DNA of 64,000 nt from the NCBI GenBank assembly GCA_027605045.1, contig JAQFWX010000001.1, positions 2,232,001 through 2,296,000 of the forward strand. Direction: 5' to 3'. Positions 49,441 to 60,820 of the stretch are shown here, one piece after another (position 1 is the first letter of the stretch; each line of letters starts with the position of its first letter). A program made the position numbers and the translations under genes. This stretch comes from Phallus indusiatus (Eukaryota; Basidiomycota; Agaricomycetes; Phallales; Phallaceae). Under the pieces are notes generated by a model. It saw nothing but the letters and a program-made list of their open reading frames with translations. It was not told the origin of the DNA and ran no database searches.

Positions 49441-50030
49441 ATGTCGTCGACTAGCCTTGCTCCTACCATGACTGGAAACAAAGCTGGTCTTTCACCGGTC
49501 ATGATCACGGGTTTGGTGTTATGCCCCAGTGAGTGCTAAAACCTGGTCCTCAGGTTAGGGTGCAAAAGAATCACCCACGACCTTTATCTGCATCTGTAGT
49601 TCTCTTTCTTGCACTGGTAGCGGGATTCTGGGTCGTCTCACGAAAGGGCAAGAATTGTTGCTTTCCTACCCGTAGCGACAGACTGGATGTAGAAGCTCGA
49701 CTTGGAGGACATTATATCACCGAACAAGCCTCTGCTCACCGTGGTGGGAGGGGTGCTACCAACAACACACGAGCTAGAAGTTGCTGGCCATTGTCATCGT
49801 TGCCGTTGCCGTCATCATCATTCTCATCGGCGTGCTGTTCTCAACCTCTCAAAGCACAAACTAATTCTCCAACCCTTATGATGAATCGTGTTCCGACTTG
49901 GGAAATGTTGCCAATAACCCGTATTATATCCTCTCTTGATCCCGGTGTTTTCCCAGCCACCTCTTCCTATCTTCCTCCTGCGTTACCTACAGTGCCACCT
50001 GACGTACATTTGTCGCGAGAAACATTATGA
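49441..50030 (+). CDS. Small orphan single-pass membrane protein
   Basis: Two exons, 49441-49528 and 49600-50030, join in phase 1 to about 172 residues. Exon 1 encodes MSSTSLAPTMTGNKAGLSPV and the first half of a membrane helix (MITGLVLCP). The intron splits the helix, which continues ILFLALVAGFWVVSRKGK. The tail has RLDVEARLGG, ITEQASAH, a Cys/Ser-rich stretch and a proline-rich end (SSYLPPALPTVPPD). The gene at 55.6 kb has the same architecture and shares DVEA and ITEQxSA. The intron position within the helix also resembles the left-arm family. No signal peptide; type III topology is likely. Function unknown. It could be a truncated relative of a larger family. Confidence 0.5.
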
Positions 50031-50335
50031 ACCAACTAGTTCATTTGGTCGAATGATTCAACGGTAGCCAAGGTTAATGCATTCTTGTCACTTTTTGTTT
50101 ACATGACTTCTGCAAGATACCCTGTTTTATTGATGAATATATCTTGTGTTTTTGTTACATATTATTTATTTCTTGTTGTAAGATTACAAACGACTAATAG
50201 ATAAGATTGTTTTTTGTGCCTTTTAAAACCTACTTAGGCCATACGAGCGTTGGTCAATTGTGAACAATGGGTCTGGTTGTTACCTAAAAAGACAACTCGG
50301 GATTACCGGAAGAGAGGAGAGAGACAGAGACCCGG

Positions 50336-50642
50336 ATGGGAAGAAATATATTAAAAGGTACCGAAGTCCGCGGGAACACGCTGAACACATACAAGGATGA
50401 GCTCGGGAGTGTGGGTTTCGTATTTCGGGCGTCGATAAATCCGTGGCCTTTCGAAGCTAGACTGGTGATTCAAGCGTCCGTTTACTTCGCTATTGGAGTT
50501 GTCGGGAGGTATTGGTATCGAATTTTCACTGTTTTAATAGGTTCTTCACCACTATGTCAAGGCCATTCAAGATCGAAAATTGAATGAAATGCTGATGGCT
50601 TGGAAGATGCGCCGTGGTAGGAAGGAGTCTTGGGGTGATTGA
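50336..50642 (+). CDS. Small predicted protein, possibly mitochondrial, two exons
   Basis: Exon 1 from 50336 reads MGRNILKGTEVRGNTLNTYK, then VGFVFRASINPWPFEARLVI and a hydrophobic stretch QASVYFAIGV. A short intron is expected around 50,504-50,540. The second exon reads HHYVKAIQDRKLNEMLMAWK and ends RKESWGD (stop 50640-50642). Joining in frame needs a GTCGGG donor, which is unusual. The more normal donor five bases downstream shifts the frame and gives an early stop. About 85 residues with one membrane segment and a basic tail, reminiscent of small inner-membrane subunits. I cannot name the family. Confidence 0.4.
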
Positions 50643-51694
50643 CATTCAACCTTCAATAGTGTACAATTCCGATCTGTCCGATTGTGTTTATAAAAACAAA
50701 TGAATGGGTACTAGGAGCAAATAGAAAAATAACCATGGTTTACCGGGGGGTAGCCATTGAGCCGGAGAGATTCCAGTTGGCTTTTCACGCCTCGTGTTTG
50801 AAACAGCGTGACTGGCGTAGAAGTTTGGGGCGTTGGGTACTAGCCATGGGTGATACAGTAACCTTTTGGAGGCTTCATGTAAATCAAAAGATTCCACAAC
50901 ATCAGATGTAGGTGATCTCTCGGCACCGGTTGCACGAATTTGAAGTACATACTCCTTCAGTCATGTAAGGAATGACGACGAGGGCACGAGGTAAACTGTA
51001 ATGACTTAGTAATGAACGGCGAATTAAATTTTCCAAAGGAACACCCTTTATCAAATTGACGTACGCAAAAGAAAGAGATTTATTACATCACTGGCATGGC
51101 TGTGAACTGTAGAGTCCTGGAGCGCAGTAGCAGACGAATGTGGTATCAATATATGATCGGTGACAGTGCAGTGCCAGCATAAAAACCACATGAACTCATT
51201 TTTGCCAAAAGTAAAAGGAGGACCACATGAAGAATTGATACAAGAGACAGATTTCTTGATTGCGCAGTCAATGGTCTTGGGGACGAACCAAGGCTTGATG
51301 ATGCCGTCGGCAGGTCCGAGTCACGGCGTAAGCCCAGCCATGTCTAATGCCAAAATTGGGAGCTTTGTATACGGTCCGAAGTTTGCATCAAAGGTTTGAG
51401 ATGGTTTTGGGAACGATAAATTGCAGAAAACGTCAAATTCTAGCGGTACACATGCAACCGTTTATTGACTGCCATTGGGATGACACTGATGATAGTCGTA
51501 TATGGTGAAACCTACATAGGTTTCTATCATTTTGAAATTTGTGGGTACTAGGCACCTTTTCCATGAATTCTTGCAGAAAACATCAAAACAGTGTCTTCAA
51601 GCTTGAGCAAAAAACTTCTCAAATGAGCTGAGACTCGGGCCGGAGGCAAACTCCGGCTTATTTGCCGCTGACCAAAGGTTCTAGTGTTGTGCTC
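50643..51694. other. Intergenic region upstream of VPS33
   Basis: Short ORFs at 50,684-50,911 and 51,160-51,399 (+) have no recognisable motif. Nothing else seen. Confidence 0.45.
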
Positions 51695-54261
51695 ATGTCC
51701 ACCTCCGGGACAGTAACTACTACGGCCAATACCTCTAATGACAACCTAGACACCTCTTTACTAAAAGAAGTATCACGACGCTCTCTTGTCGATGCTCTGA
51801 ATTCCGTAAATGGCGCAAAGACTCTTGTCTTGGATCCTTCAACAGCAGGACCATTGGGTCTTGTTGCCGAGGTGTCGTTGTTCAAAGTATGTGTGCCCAT
51901 TTGTGCATGTAGAAGTGTTTTCTCATGACAGTTAACGCGTAGGATCATGGGATAGACAAAATGTTTTGGTTGGAAGAGGGACCACTTGTTTCTTCGACAA
52001 CGAATATTGTCTACCTCTGTCGACCGCTCGTCAAGTGGTTAAAGATCATCGCTAGTAAGCTTTTGGTCTACATCAAAACGGTAGAATTACTGACGTTCCT
52101 TCTTTGAGAGACCAGATTAAAGGACACGCTCAAGCCAATCCACCACTGAAACACAATTATACGATCCTTCTCATTCCTAGGGTGTCCACACTTGCCAAGC
52201 GGATACTTGAAGAAGAAGGCGTCCTGGGAGACGTCACGCTTTCATCTTACGATCTTCAATTTATTACTCTAGAAGAGGACGTGATATCTCTTGAGTATGA
52301 AAATGCATTCAAGGAGATATGGGTGGTAAATAGCTCCTTTCATTTCGACGTGTCTTCTCATACCAAAGTTCGCGTTCCATAGGATGGTGATGAAACAGCT
52401 TTATACGATTCCGCTCAAGCATTATTCAAACTCCAAAGATTATACGGTTCAATCCCTCGAATAGTAGGAAAAGGCGACAAAGCTGCTGTAAGCATCGTTA
52501 CATTGGGTTTCAAAGACTCTATCAATCCACTAAGATATCCTAAACATAGCGACTATGTCAACTATTTCAGAAGATATCGCCTACAGAACCCACTTTTCCA
52601 AACTCCTCCGTGCCCTCTTTTGATAAAATCGATGGATTGATTATCATAGACCGTCAGGTTGACCTGTTAACTCCGTTACTGACGCAACTCACATACGAAG
52701 GGTTTATCGACGAAATGATGGAAATCAAGAATGGTTAGTTGTTTCTCTTTATACCCAACCTAATCGGTTGTTAAATTCGTCTCTCTCTTTGTTCAGCAAA
52801 CGTTGAAGTTCCAGCTTCTCTCCTCGCTCCTGCTAACCAAAACCCTGCCCAGAACGCTGGAACATCGACGGCCACACCTACTACAGGAATACAACGTGAC
52901 AGCAAAGAGAAGAAGAAGAAATACCTGCTCAGTTCAACAACCGATCCGCTTTTAGCCGAATTAAGAGACCTGAACTTTGCTCAGATTGGGAGAAAGCTTA
53001 GCAAAATTGCGCGACGGCTAGACGAAGATTACAAGGTATTTGTTATCTTAGTGCTTACGATATGAGTTTGAGATATACATTCTCACTTCAGAGTCGCTTG
53101 AAAGCGAAGACCGTTGCTCAGCTGAAAGAGTTTGTTGGAAAGCTGGGAGGTTTACAAACGGAACATCAGGCGCTGAAAGTCCGTAAGTCTGTATGTTATG
53201 TCTTTTGGCTAACTTGTTTTGATGGAATACTAGATACCGGTTTGTCTGAGATACTTATGCCGTTGACCAAAACGGACTTCTTCAACTCGTCGTTGGAAAT
53301 ACAGCAAAGTCGGTGTCCTTCTTCCCTACAAAAAGAGTGAATGTTGACCTTGTGTTTAGACCTTTTGTCATCGTATGATGTGACAGCTCAGCTAAATGCC
53401 ATTGAAGAACTACTGGCTCAAGAGGCACCGGAGCATGTTGTTCTGCGTTTGCTATGTCTAGCATCCTTAACCGCCGGTGGCATCAAACTCAAGACCCTCG
53501 AGAACCTAAAGCGAGAGATACTACAAACGTACGGATATGACCGTATTGGACAACTACTCAACCTCGCTTCATTATCCCTTTTGAATACGCCACCTCCTTC
53601 GCAAAAGAACGTCAAATTCCCTTTCACACAGTTACGCAAACAGCTACGACTCGTCGTAGAAGATCAAGATTATCAACCGGCAAATGTGGCTGATGCTACG
53701 ACGTCAGATGAGCCAGATCGTGCGGAAGATCGTGACATATCGTACACTTACTCTGGTTATGCCCCGTTAAGCTGTCGTCTGGTCCAATGTATCGCGCAAA
53801 AAGGTGGTGTGCTTGCGCCTTTGGTCACTAGATCAAGCGAAGGAGAGGACATACGAGCACCTGCTCATCCGATCCTGAGCTGGAAAGGATTCGAGGACGT
53901 TGCTACTTTACTCCCGGGAGAAACCGTAGATGTCATTCTTCAAGGTCCGTCCTTTTGTTTTGTTTTACGAGATTGTTAGCTTAAGAAGTACAATGACAGG
54001 GGGACAGGCTTCGTATTCACGATCTTTGGCTAAGAACGACGGGATGACCACAATTGTGTTTTTCTTGGGCGGATGTACTTATACCGAGATTGCGGCTCTT
54101 CGTTGGATGAGCCGCCAAACCAAAGGTAGGGATTATTATGCGAGCGTGGGCTTTTTTTGGGTCACTAATCTTTTCCTGTTCTTTTTTTAGGACGGAAGTT
54201 TTTGGTTGCGACAACTGGTATCATAAATGGAAATACGCTTATGGATGCATTTAAATCATGA
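51695..54261 (+). CDS. VPS33: Vps33, Sec1/Munc18-family subunit of HOPS/CORVET
   Basis: Binds SNAREs and drives fusion at endosomes and the vacuole as part of HOPS and CORVET. The start chosen is MSTSGTVTTTANTSN at 51695; LVDALNSVNGAKTLVLDPST and GPLGLVAEVSLFK follow. Along the SM fold come DHGIDKMFWLEEGPLVS, IVYLCRPLVKWLKII, GLIIIDRQVDLLTPLLTQLT and YEGFIDEMMEIKN. A hydrophilic insert (KEKKKKYLLSS) is next. Later parts read TDFFNSSLEIQQNLL, LRLLCLASLTAGGIKLKTLE and YSGYAPLSCRLVQCIAQKGG. The C-terminal IVFFLGGCTYTEIAALRWM and KFLVATTGIINGNTLMDAF end at 54261. About ten short introns; all junctions checked kept the frame. Confidence 0.92.
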
Positions 54262-55606
54262 CCGACTTTTTTCCTCACTCTGCACAGAACTCTGAGGAAA
54301 AATTTCCAGACGTATATATTAATAACTCGAGTATAATATCCACTTTTCTAAGAATGTCTATTCGCGTAGGTTCGATCACGAAACATCTTAGCACTGGGTG
54401 CGAGGTGTGTCGTTGGATATGAATACACCAGTGTCTACGTGCAGAATTATGCTCGTACTTGACAAGAACATGTTTCACCAGTTACTCCATTACATTTCGT
54501 TTGAACAAGTCACCCTTGTTGTCTGAATTTTTGAAACCTCCACAACGTAAAAACAGAAATGAAGTGAAATCTCATAAAAGAAGCTGAAACAGTGTAAGGA
54601 TAAACAATGATCGTGAACATTAGGAAGAGAGTCAGGTACTAGAGGGCGAGTCGTGACCGTAACGCTTGAAGTTGACGTCTCGGCTTCTCTCAGGCTACTT
54701 TCTTCAGAGCTCCTCCCACAATGATTGGCATATGTGTCGTTAGTCCCAAATTATCGTCAACTTCTATTTAGAAAATCTAATGACACATCCATTTCATAAG
54801 GTTTTTACAGCGATTCTGATTTACGTTGACATCCGACATCACATTTACCATCCAGCGGTGATAGGATAAAGTTCAAATGTTTTTATTTGATCCAAGAGTA
54901 GACTTCACTGGTTTTTCGCACGTTCAATTTCTCTTTAGCTCGAGTATAACAACTCTGTATCACCATACTGGAGAAGGCCTCAGTTATCGAACAGAGCTCT
55001 GTTCGGACTCGGGTTGACTGCAAGGGCCTGGAAGCTGAAGTAATGCACAGCTGGTCGCCATTCGCATACTAACTTTATTCATTCGAAAACAACAAAGCAC
55101 AGCGACACCCCGACAGGTGCCAACCGCCAATTTTTTATAATTTAACCGCGTTCGGGCATACGCTGCAGGAGTCCTGAGGCCCATGATTTCCGATTCATTG
55201 CACCCAGGTCTTCTTGCACCGCCAGTCGCGACGGCGCCGCACATGCAGCAAATGAAGCAGAGTTGTCGCTATGATGACACCGTTTCACATTTCTACTTTG
55301 GGAACCTGGCACTCATCTTACACAGGAAATTTCAGCCATTGGTATTTGAATCGAAAGCCTGTCATGCGTTTATCCTGGCTTTTGATACAACCCAAATTCG
55401 CTTAGGTTTGTGTTGGCATCGACATCGCATTCGTTCTACCATCTATAAAGCACGAGCTGCTAACGTTTACGGACCCTTGCCTCATCTGCTGGGTGCTGGG
55501 TGCTGGGTGCTGACAAAAACACTTCAGACTAATTCTATCTTAATCTGAAGCCTCTTAACATATAGTTTAATATCTTTATTTGACTCTCCTACCTGAGAGA
55601 CCTAGA
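54262..55606. other. Intergenic region between VPS33 and the orphan membrane protein gene
   Basis: No gene supported. The 121-codon frame at 55,183-55,548 has no motif. It contains a tandem 7-mer, GGGTGCT repeated three times near 55,492-55,513. Confidence 0.45.
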
Positions 55607-55962
55607 ATGGGGCTCATAGCTAGATACTCCATCCTTTTTGGATGTGGTGAGTGACAATTTCTTTTTCTTTTTCTTTTGACATGGGTTCTCATGGATCTTT
55701 TTCACGTCTAGTTGCCGCAGTTTGCGTACTACTAACGTGGTTGTTTAAGGGGTTTGGGGGTCGTCGCTGTCCTACTGCTAATTTTTTCAAACCTACTAGT
55801 ATCAAACCGGTGGACGTGGAAGCTTCACCCGGACGTGCCGAATCAACAATTACTGAGCAACCCTCTGCTCAGATTCAACTTGACGTTCTCAATATGAACC
55901 AAGTGCAGAGCGGTCAACAATTACCGAAATACCCTCCGCTCATACACGCCTCGACATTTTAA
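55607..55962 (+). CDS. Small orphan single-pass membrane protein, relative of the 49.4-kb gene
   Basis: Exons 55607-55646 and 55712-55962 join in phase 1 to about 96 residues. MGLIARYSILFGC is followed across the intron by VVAAVCVLLTWLFKGFGGRR, so the intron cuts the membrane helix. The tail contains KPVDVEASPGRAEST, ITEQPSAQ, and a LPKYPPL motif, ending IHASTF. DVEA and ITEQxSA are shared with the 49.4-kb gene, 6 kb away on the other side of VPS33. No N-terminal ectodomain. Function unknown. The short upstream exon and the lack of other conserved features leave room for error. Confidence 0.45.
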
Positions 55963-56045
55963 ACCCGAACGAAACGCAAAGCGACTTTCAGCTACTGCTC
56001 ATCGTCACGGCGTTCGTGATATTATGTTCATCATCCTTCTGATAC

Positions 56046-56112
56046 CCTCTTTATATATTTATGCGTACGAGTAAATGTTCCTCTTTATATATCTATGCGT
56101 ACGAGTAAATGT
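56046..56112. repeat. Tandem direct repeat, two 33-bp copies
   Basis: The units at 56046-56078 and 56080-56112 differ at one position (TTTATGCGTACG against TCTATGCGTACG). They lie about 85 bp past the stop of the small membrane protein gene. Confidence 0.9.
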
Positions 56113-56357
56113 ATACCCTTTTGGTAATAATTTTGTATTAAAAAATAAAATATGCTTGAATTCTGTTCTGTTCTGCGCAAGTCTGGCAATCCCCGGCCGA
56201 TGCCGGTTGAACTCCGAAAGCTCATCGAGTGACAGACCGCTCATAACGTTCCGTCTCTAGATTCACCTTCGCTTGTCTCCCCAGCTCAAAGTCTGGTCTT
56301 CCCATTTTTCCCTTCCTCTTCTCCCTTTTTCCAAAAACAAAAACACTTCACCTCAAA

Positions 56358-58495
56358 ATGGATCGTCTAAGTGAACTTGGTAATCAGCTCTCACAGCTGA
56401 CAGTGTACGATATCAAATCATATTACAATCAGGTAAAGTGCTGGACAAAGGCTGTTCATTCTCAGAATAAATTTGTTGATTGATGTATGACTTTTTTAGG
56501 CTAAGAATATGGTGCTGAATGTTAGTGAGATGGAAGCGAAAGTAAAAGAAGCCACAAACGAAGATCCATGGTGAGTGCAAGTGCTTGCTTTTCTGGTGGG
56601 TTCCGCTTTGGACAAATGCTGAACACGACGGATGTAGGGGTGCTAGCTCAACGTTGATGCAAGAAATTGCTCAGGGGTGCGTTTCAGATAACACCGCTGT
56701 TGAGTTCCGAGTGCTAATGTCTCTTCCTTTTTAGAACGTTCAACTTGTTCGTCATCTTTCATTATCGTACATGATACAGCTTTGGCTTATGATATCAACA
56801 ATAGCCAACAATTTAATGAAATAATGCCGTGTATCTACTCCAGATTCATGGAAAAGGAAGCCCGCCAATGGCGAGAAATCTACAAGGTAATGTATCCTTT
56901 TTCTTCCCCTCTGCACTTCAATTGCTGGCGCTTTCTGACCTGCCTCTTCAGGCTTTGCAACTCTTAGAGTATATCATCAAACACGGCAGCGAAAGAGTAG
57001 TCGATGATGCCCGATCACATCTTTCAACAATCAAAATGCTCCGAAGCTTTCACTACATAGATGAAAAAGGCAAAGACCAAGGCCTTAACGGTCAGTCTCT
57101 TTCATCTTATCACATGTGTGGCGTTGCTAAAGCAACGTTGTTTCTTTACCAGTTCGAAATCGTGCAAATGAAATTGCCAATCTTCTTGTTGACCTTGATA
57201 AGATTCGAACGGAGCGCCGTAAAGCTAAAGCGAATAAGACTAAGTATACCGGTATTGGTAGCGAGTTCTCGGGTGGAAGTAGGTTTGGCGGGTTTGGGGG
57301 TGATAGCTTCTATGACACAAGTCGATATAGTAGTGGTGGTGGCAGCAGTGGTAAGTACCCTATTTTCTCCCGTTCCAGTTCTGGTTTCCAATGAGACTTC
57401 CTGTATTAGGTGGATATGGCGGTAGCTCGTCATCCGGTTTCCGCGATGATAACGGACGTAAAGGATATGAAGAGTACGATGCTGGTGATTTTGAAGATAG
57501 TCGTTCACCACGACGGTCTGCCGTTGCAAGCCCAGTTACTCCCGCTCAGCCGAATTCGCCAAGGGTGTCTTCAGCAGTAGCTCCGGAACCGAAAGCCAAG
57601 GAGAAGGAGAAAGTGGTTGCTGTTGATGATTTGTTAGGTGATTGGGGTGAAACTAGTGCTGCTGCACCCAAATCGACAGGTCTTGCGAATGTCATAGACG
57701 GTTAGTGCAGTCTCTTTTTGATTTAGTTGAGTGTCTAATGAGCTTGTGTTTCGTATAGGCGACGATTTTGACGATTTCCAGACGGCTCCAGTATCCCCGC
57801 CACCAACATCTACAACCGCATTCTCTTCGGCTCCAATTGTACCTACCGTCCAATCGCTCGTTTCACCGACCGCACCAGTCCCATCTCAAACTCAATCTGG
57901 AAAACCCAACTTGTTCGATCTTTTGAATCAATCTAAACCAGCAGCTGCTCCTCCTTCGATGATGATGTCTGGCCATGGCATTTCTCAATCTCCTCCGGCA
58001 TGGCAACAGCAGCAATCTCCTCCTCCGCCCATGCAGGCTCAAGCTGCACGTCCCAACTATTTCGGAATGGGAAGGTCTTCTTCCACTTCAACTATTCCAA
58101 CCGCCTCGTCTACCCCGATGTCTCCGAATGCTCGTTCGACGTTCGGTTCTGCTGCTGCTACAATTGGAGGAGGAGGAAGTGCAAATCGTCCAGGACACGC
58201 TCCTACCAAGTCAAACTCCAACTTTGATGATCTATGGTCTTTGGGTCTTAATGCTTCCGGAAAAAGTACGACAACGGCGGCGTCAACAACCGCTGGTGGA
58301 GGAAAATCAATGAAAGACCTCGAACGGGAAAAATCTCAAGCTGGTATTTGGGGTGCTGCGACATTGTCTAGCTCTAATACTGCTGGCGCACAAGCTTCTA
58401 CGGGAAGTGGATTTGGATCTTTTGCTGCTGCTGCTGCCCCTAGTTCTGGAGGGAACACAAGTGGATTTTCGGGTGGAGATGATTTATTGTTGTAG
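56358..58495 (+). CDS. Epsin-type clathrin adaptor (ENTH domain), Ent3-like
   Basis: The ENTH domain binds phosphoinositides; such proteins act with clathrin and GGA/AP-1 at the trans-Golgi and endosomes. The start MDRLSELGNQLSQLTVYDIK at 56358 leads through short exons into MVLNVSEMEAKVKEATNEDP, WGASSTLMQEIAQG, TFNF, QQFNEIMPCIYSRFMEKEAR and a helix ending KHGSERVVDDARSH, all ENTH signatures. Then come IKMLRSFHYIDEKGKDQGLN and a basic RRKAKANKTKYTG. The C-terminal half is disordered: Gly/Ser-rich, with VDDLLGDWG and GDDFDDFQTAP (acidic-Phe motifs that bind GAE/clathrin-box partners), Pro/Gln runs, and FDDLWSLGL. The stop is at 58495. About nine introns, all consistent. TGN-type ENTH is favoured over endocytic because no UIM or NPF motifs were seen. 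Confidence 0.88.
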
Positions 58496-58543
58496 ACGGA
58501 AAAGGAAGAAAAAGAAAAACACGGAAATTGCGGGAGTACAGTG

Positions 58544-58567
58544 TGTATATGTGTGTGTGTGTGTGTG
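58544..58567. repeat. GT dinucleotide microsatellite
   Basis: A run of GT repeats just after the epsin stop codon, GTATATGTGTGTGTGTGTG and onward. Confidence 0.9.
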
Positions 58568-58904
58568 ATGGATGTATCACGATCACGCGCTTGTTTGCCT
58601 CTGGATTTATATTCCACCTGCCCTTCCTATACTTATTTAATTGAATACCAGTGATTTCGTGTTTAGGGGATATATGAATAGAAACATGTTGACTATTCAC
58701 CAGATCAGTGTGTGCTCTATCTTTAGAATTGACGCGTAGCGCGCAGTGTTTGTCACGGCTCTCGAGCTCTCTTTCGTGTTCATCATTTTGCGGCACATCC
58801 ACTGGTGACGTCTCAGTTTGAATTTGGTTCCATTTCTTCTAAGTAAATCAAATGAGACGGATTCTGTGAAGAAACCAGGACCGCGAAGAGGAGTCTCACG
58901 ACTA

Positions 58905-58930
58905 GTACATATATATATATATATACATAT
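58905..58930. repeat. AT dinucleotide microsatellite
   Basis: TACATATATATATATATATA followed by CATATAC, between the epsin and TyrRS gene ends (convergent genes). Confidence 0.9.
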
Positions 58931-59073
58931 ACGCGGGTGCATTACAATAATAGCACATTCTTAAATTGATTCTGACAAAAACAATGTCTTTTTTTCTCTA
59001 ATTCGTACATCGTAACTATAAATATGTATGGCGTTAACCCAGACTGGCAACGCAGACAACCTGGAAAACGAGT

Positions 59074-60693
59074 CTATGATGGTGCCGGTATAGTCGCATC
59101 CGTTGCGGTGCTATTTGTTTCCACGTTCTGCGACGTGGCGTTTTTTCCTTTACCAGGTGGCGGGGGATGGTAAACCTTTTCCTATTCACATGAAATCAAT
59201 TCAGAAAAATGTAGAAGCAATGAGATAGCACACAATACCTTTTTGGGTTTGGTTTGCTTGACTTCTGGGGGATAAGCCAAGTCGGTCACCTTCTGCCATT
59301 CCTCATTCTCCTGGTACGCCTTCTGAATAGGTTCTAAAAGTTCGATAATAGCATCTCCAACCGCTCTCTTTAGATCGCCAGGATGTATCTCCTTAGCCCG
59401 AAAGGATGCTTCCAAATCATCATAAGTGGCGAAATGTAGAGGACTTCCGTATTTCTCGTCTCTGGGGATGGAAAATACAGTACCGTCTGGTGCGCCGGAT
59501 CCCGCAAACGGTAGTTTCCCATCACTTTGACTCAGTCCAGTCTTTTCAGCAGCTAATCGTTCGATCCGCAATTCACTAATTGGTATCAACACGACCTTGG
59601 CAAACGCTAGTAGACCGTTCTCTGTCACGTTTCCTTCTTCACAAAAGGCTTTCTTGATTTTGGTCCGGACTATATTTGGAGGGTCTAGAAAATCAATTTT
59701 TGAGTTTGGATCTGAGGATGACATTTTTGCGCCTTGTAGGCCTGGGACCATCGGGTTCATGAGATGTGCGCGTTTGCGGTAGCCTATTCGTGGCAGGTAG
59801 AGTTCTGCGAACGTGAAGATTTTGCGCTATAGTTTCAAGAGACGTCTCATAAACATCAAATAGAATACATGTTCACATACCTGATCGACGCCACCAAATT
59901 GGAAGTCGACATCTAAGTACTCTTCGTCGAGTGCTTGTAACCCAGGGTAAAGAAGTCCACTCAGCAAGGGACTCTCGACTTGTTTTACAACTTCAGCACC
60001 GGCTTTTTTGGCGTCATGTTCGGTGACGGTAGCGCAGAGCCTGTAGTTATCCATGTTGTACTTGTGGGTGAGCTGGTAACTCGATCCTTGGACAAATCGC
60101 AGCTTGGATACAGGAATAGCAAGTGACTCAAACACTGCACGCAGAATAAACTCGTAGTATTTTGTCCGGTGGGCTACGAGCTCCAGTGGTGCTTTTAGAT
60201 TATCTAGGAATGCGTGGACATCTGGATTTCATGATCAAAGATCAGTGATACATACATGTGCAGATTCAATCGATCAGGTATAATTTACCTGCAAGTAAGA
60301 TCGTAACCTAAGTAGTAGAAATGAGCAACAAGTCTTTATGTGGCATTTTATGGAAGCACAGACCTCTACACCGGCTCTCAAAAAGTCCGCGATTTTCGCC
60401 AAAGCAACGAAGTATCCAATATGAGCTGAGAAGAAGAAGAAGAAATAAAGCAAAATATCATTCATAATTAAAACTCACGTCTCCCTGTAGGAGCAGTTCC
60501 TAGAGGAAAAAAAAACTAAAATCAAATTCTCCTCACTTCAGTTGATCGCAATGATTAAGTCGCTCATACCCCAGTAGCATTTAGGTGATCTTCCTTCGGC
60601 CAATATCGACGATATTATCTCCTTGGAGAGAACTTCATCTAATCGACGAGTAATAAGATCGTAGCGTGCTTGAGGATTTGAAGGAGTAGACAT
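59074..60693 (-). CDS. TYS1: Cytosolic tyrosyl-tRNA synthetase
   Basis: Class I synthetase charging tRNA-Tyr. The start [20 protein letters not shown] at 60693 leads across introns to CYWG and the HIGH-like [15 protein letters not shown]. The core has [40 protein letters not shown] and GGVDQ, then [16 protein letters not shown]. The KMSKS-type loop is [15 protein letters not shown]. The C-terminal domain includes [17 protein letters not shown] and [10 protein letters not shown] last short exon after a Lys-rich stretch reads [17 protein letters not shown] and stops at 59074-59076. This tail is an extra of about 34 residues. It is divergent from the coiled-coil gene with 127 bp between the start codons. 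Confidence 0.93.
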
Positions 60694-60820
60694 GGAAGAG
60701 AAAGTGGAGAAAACTACATGGGTCTCTTAAAAGAGTGATTAGTGACTCAGCAATGTTACGTAACTAGCGCCGCACAGACTCCGGAGTTCATCGTTACGGT
60801 AGCTACAAGCTCGACTAGCT

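Noticed and set aside
58336..58617. Minus-strand frames with His-Thr repeats after the epsin gene
   Set aside because: Produced by the GT microsatellite and antisense to epsin coding sequence.
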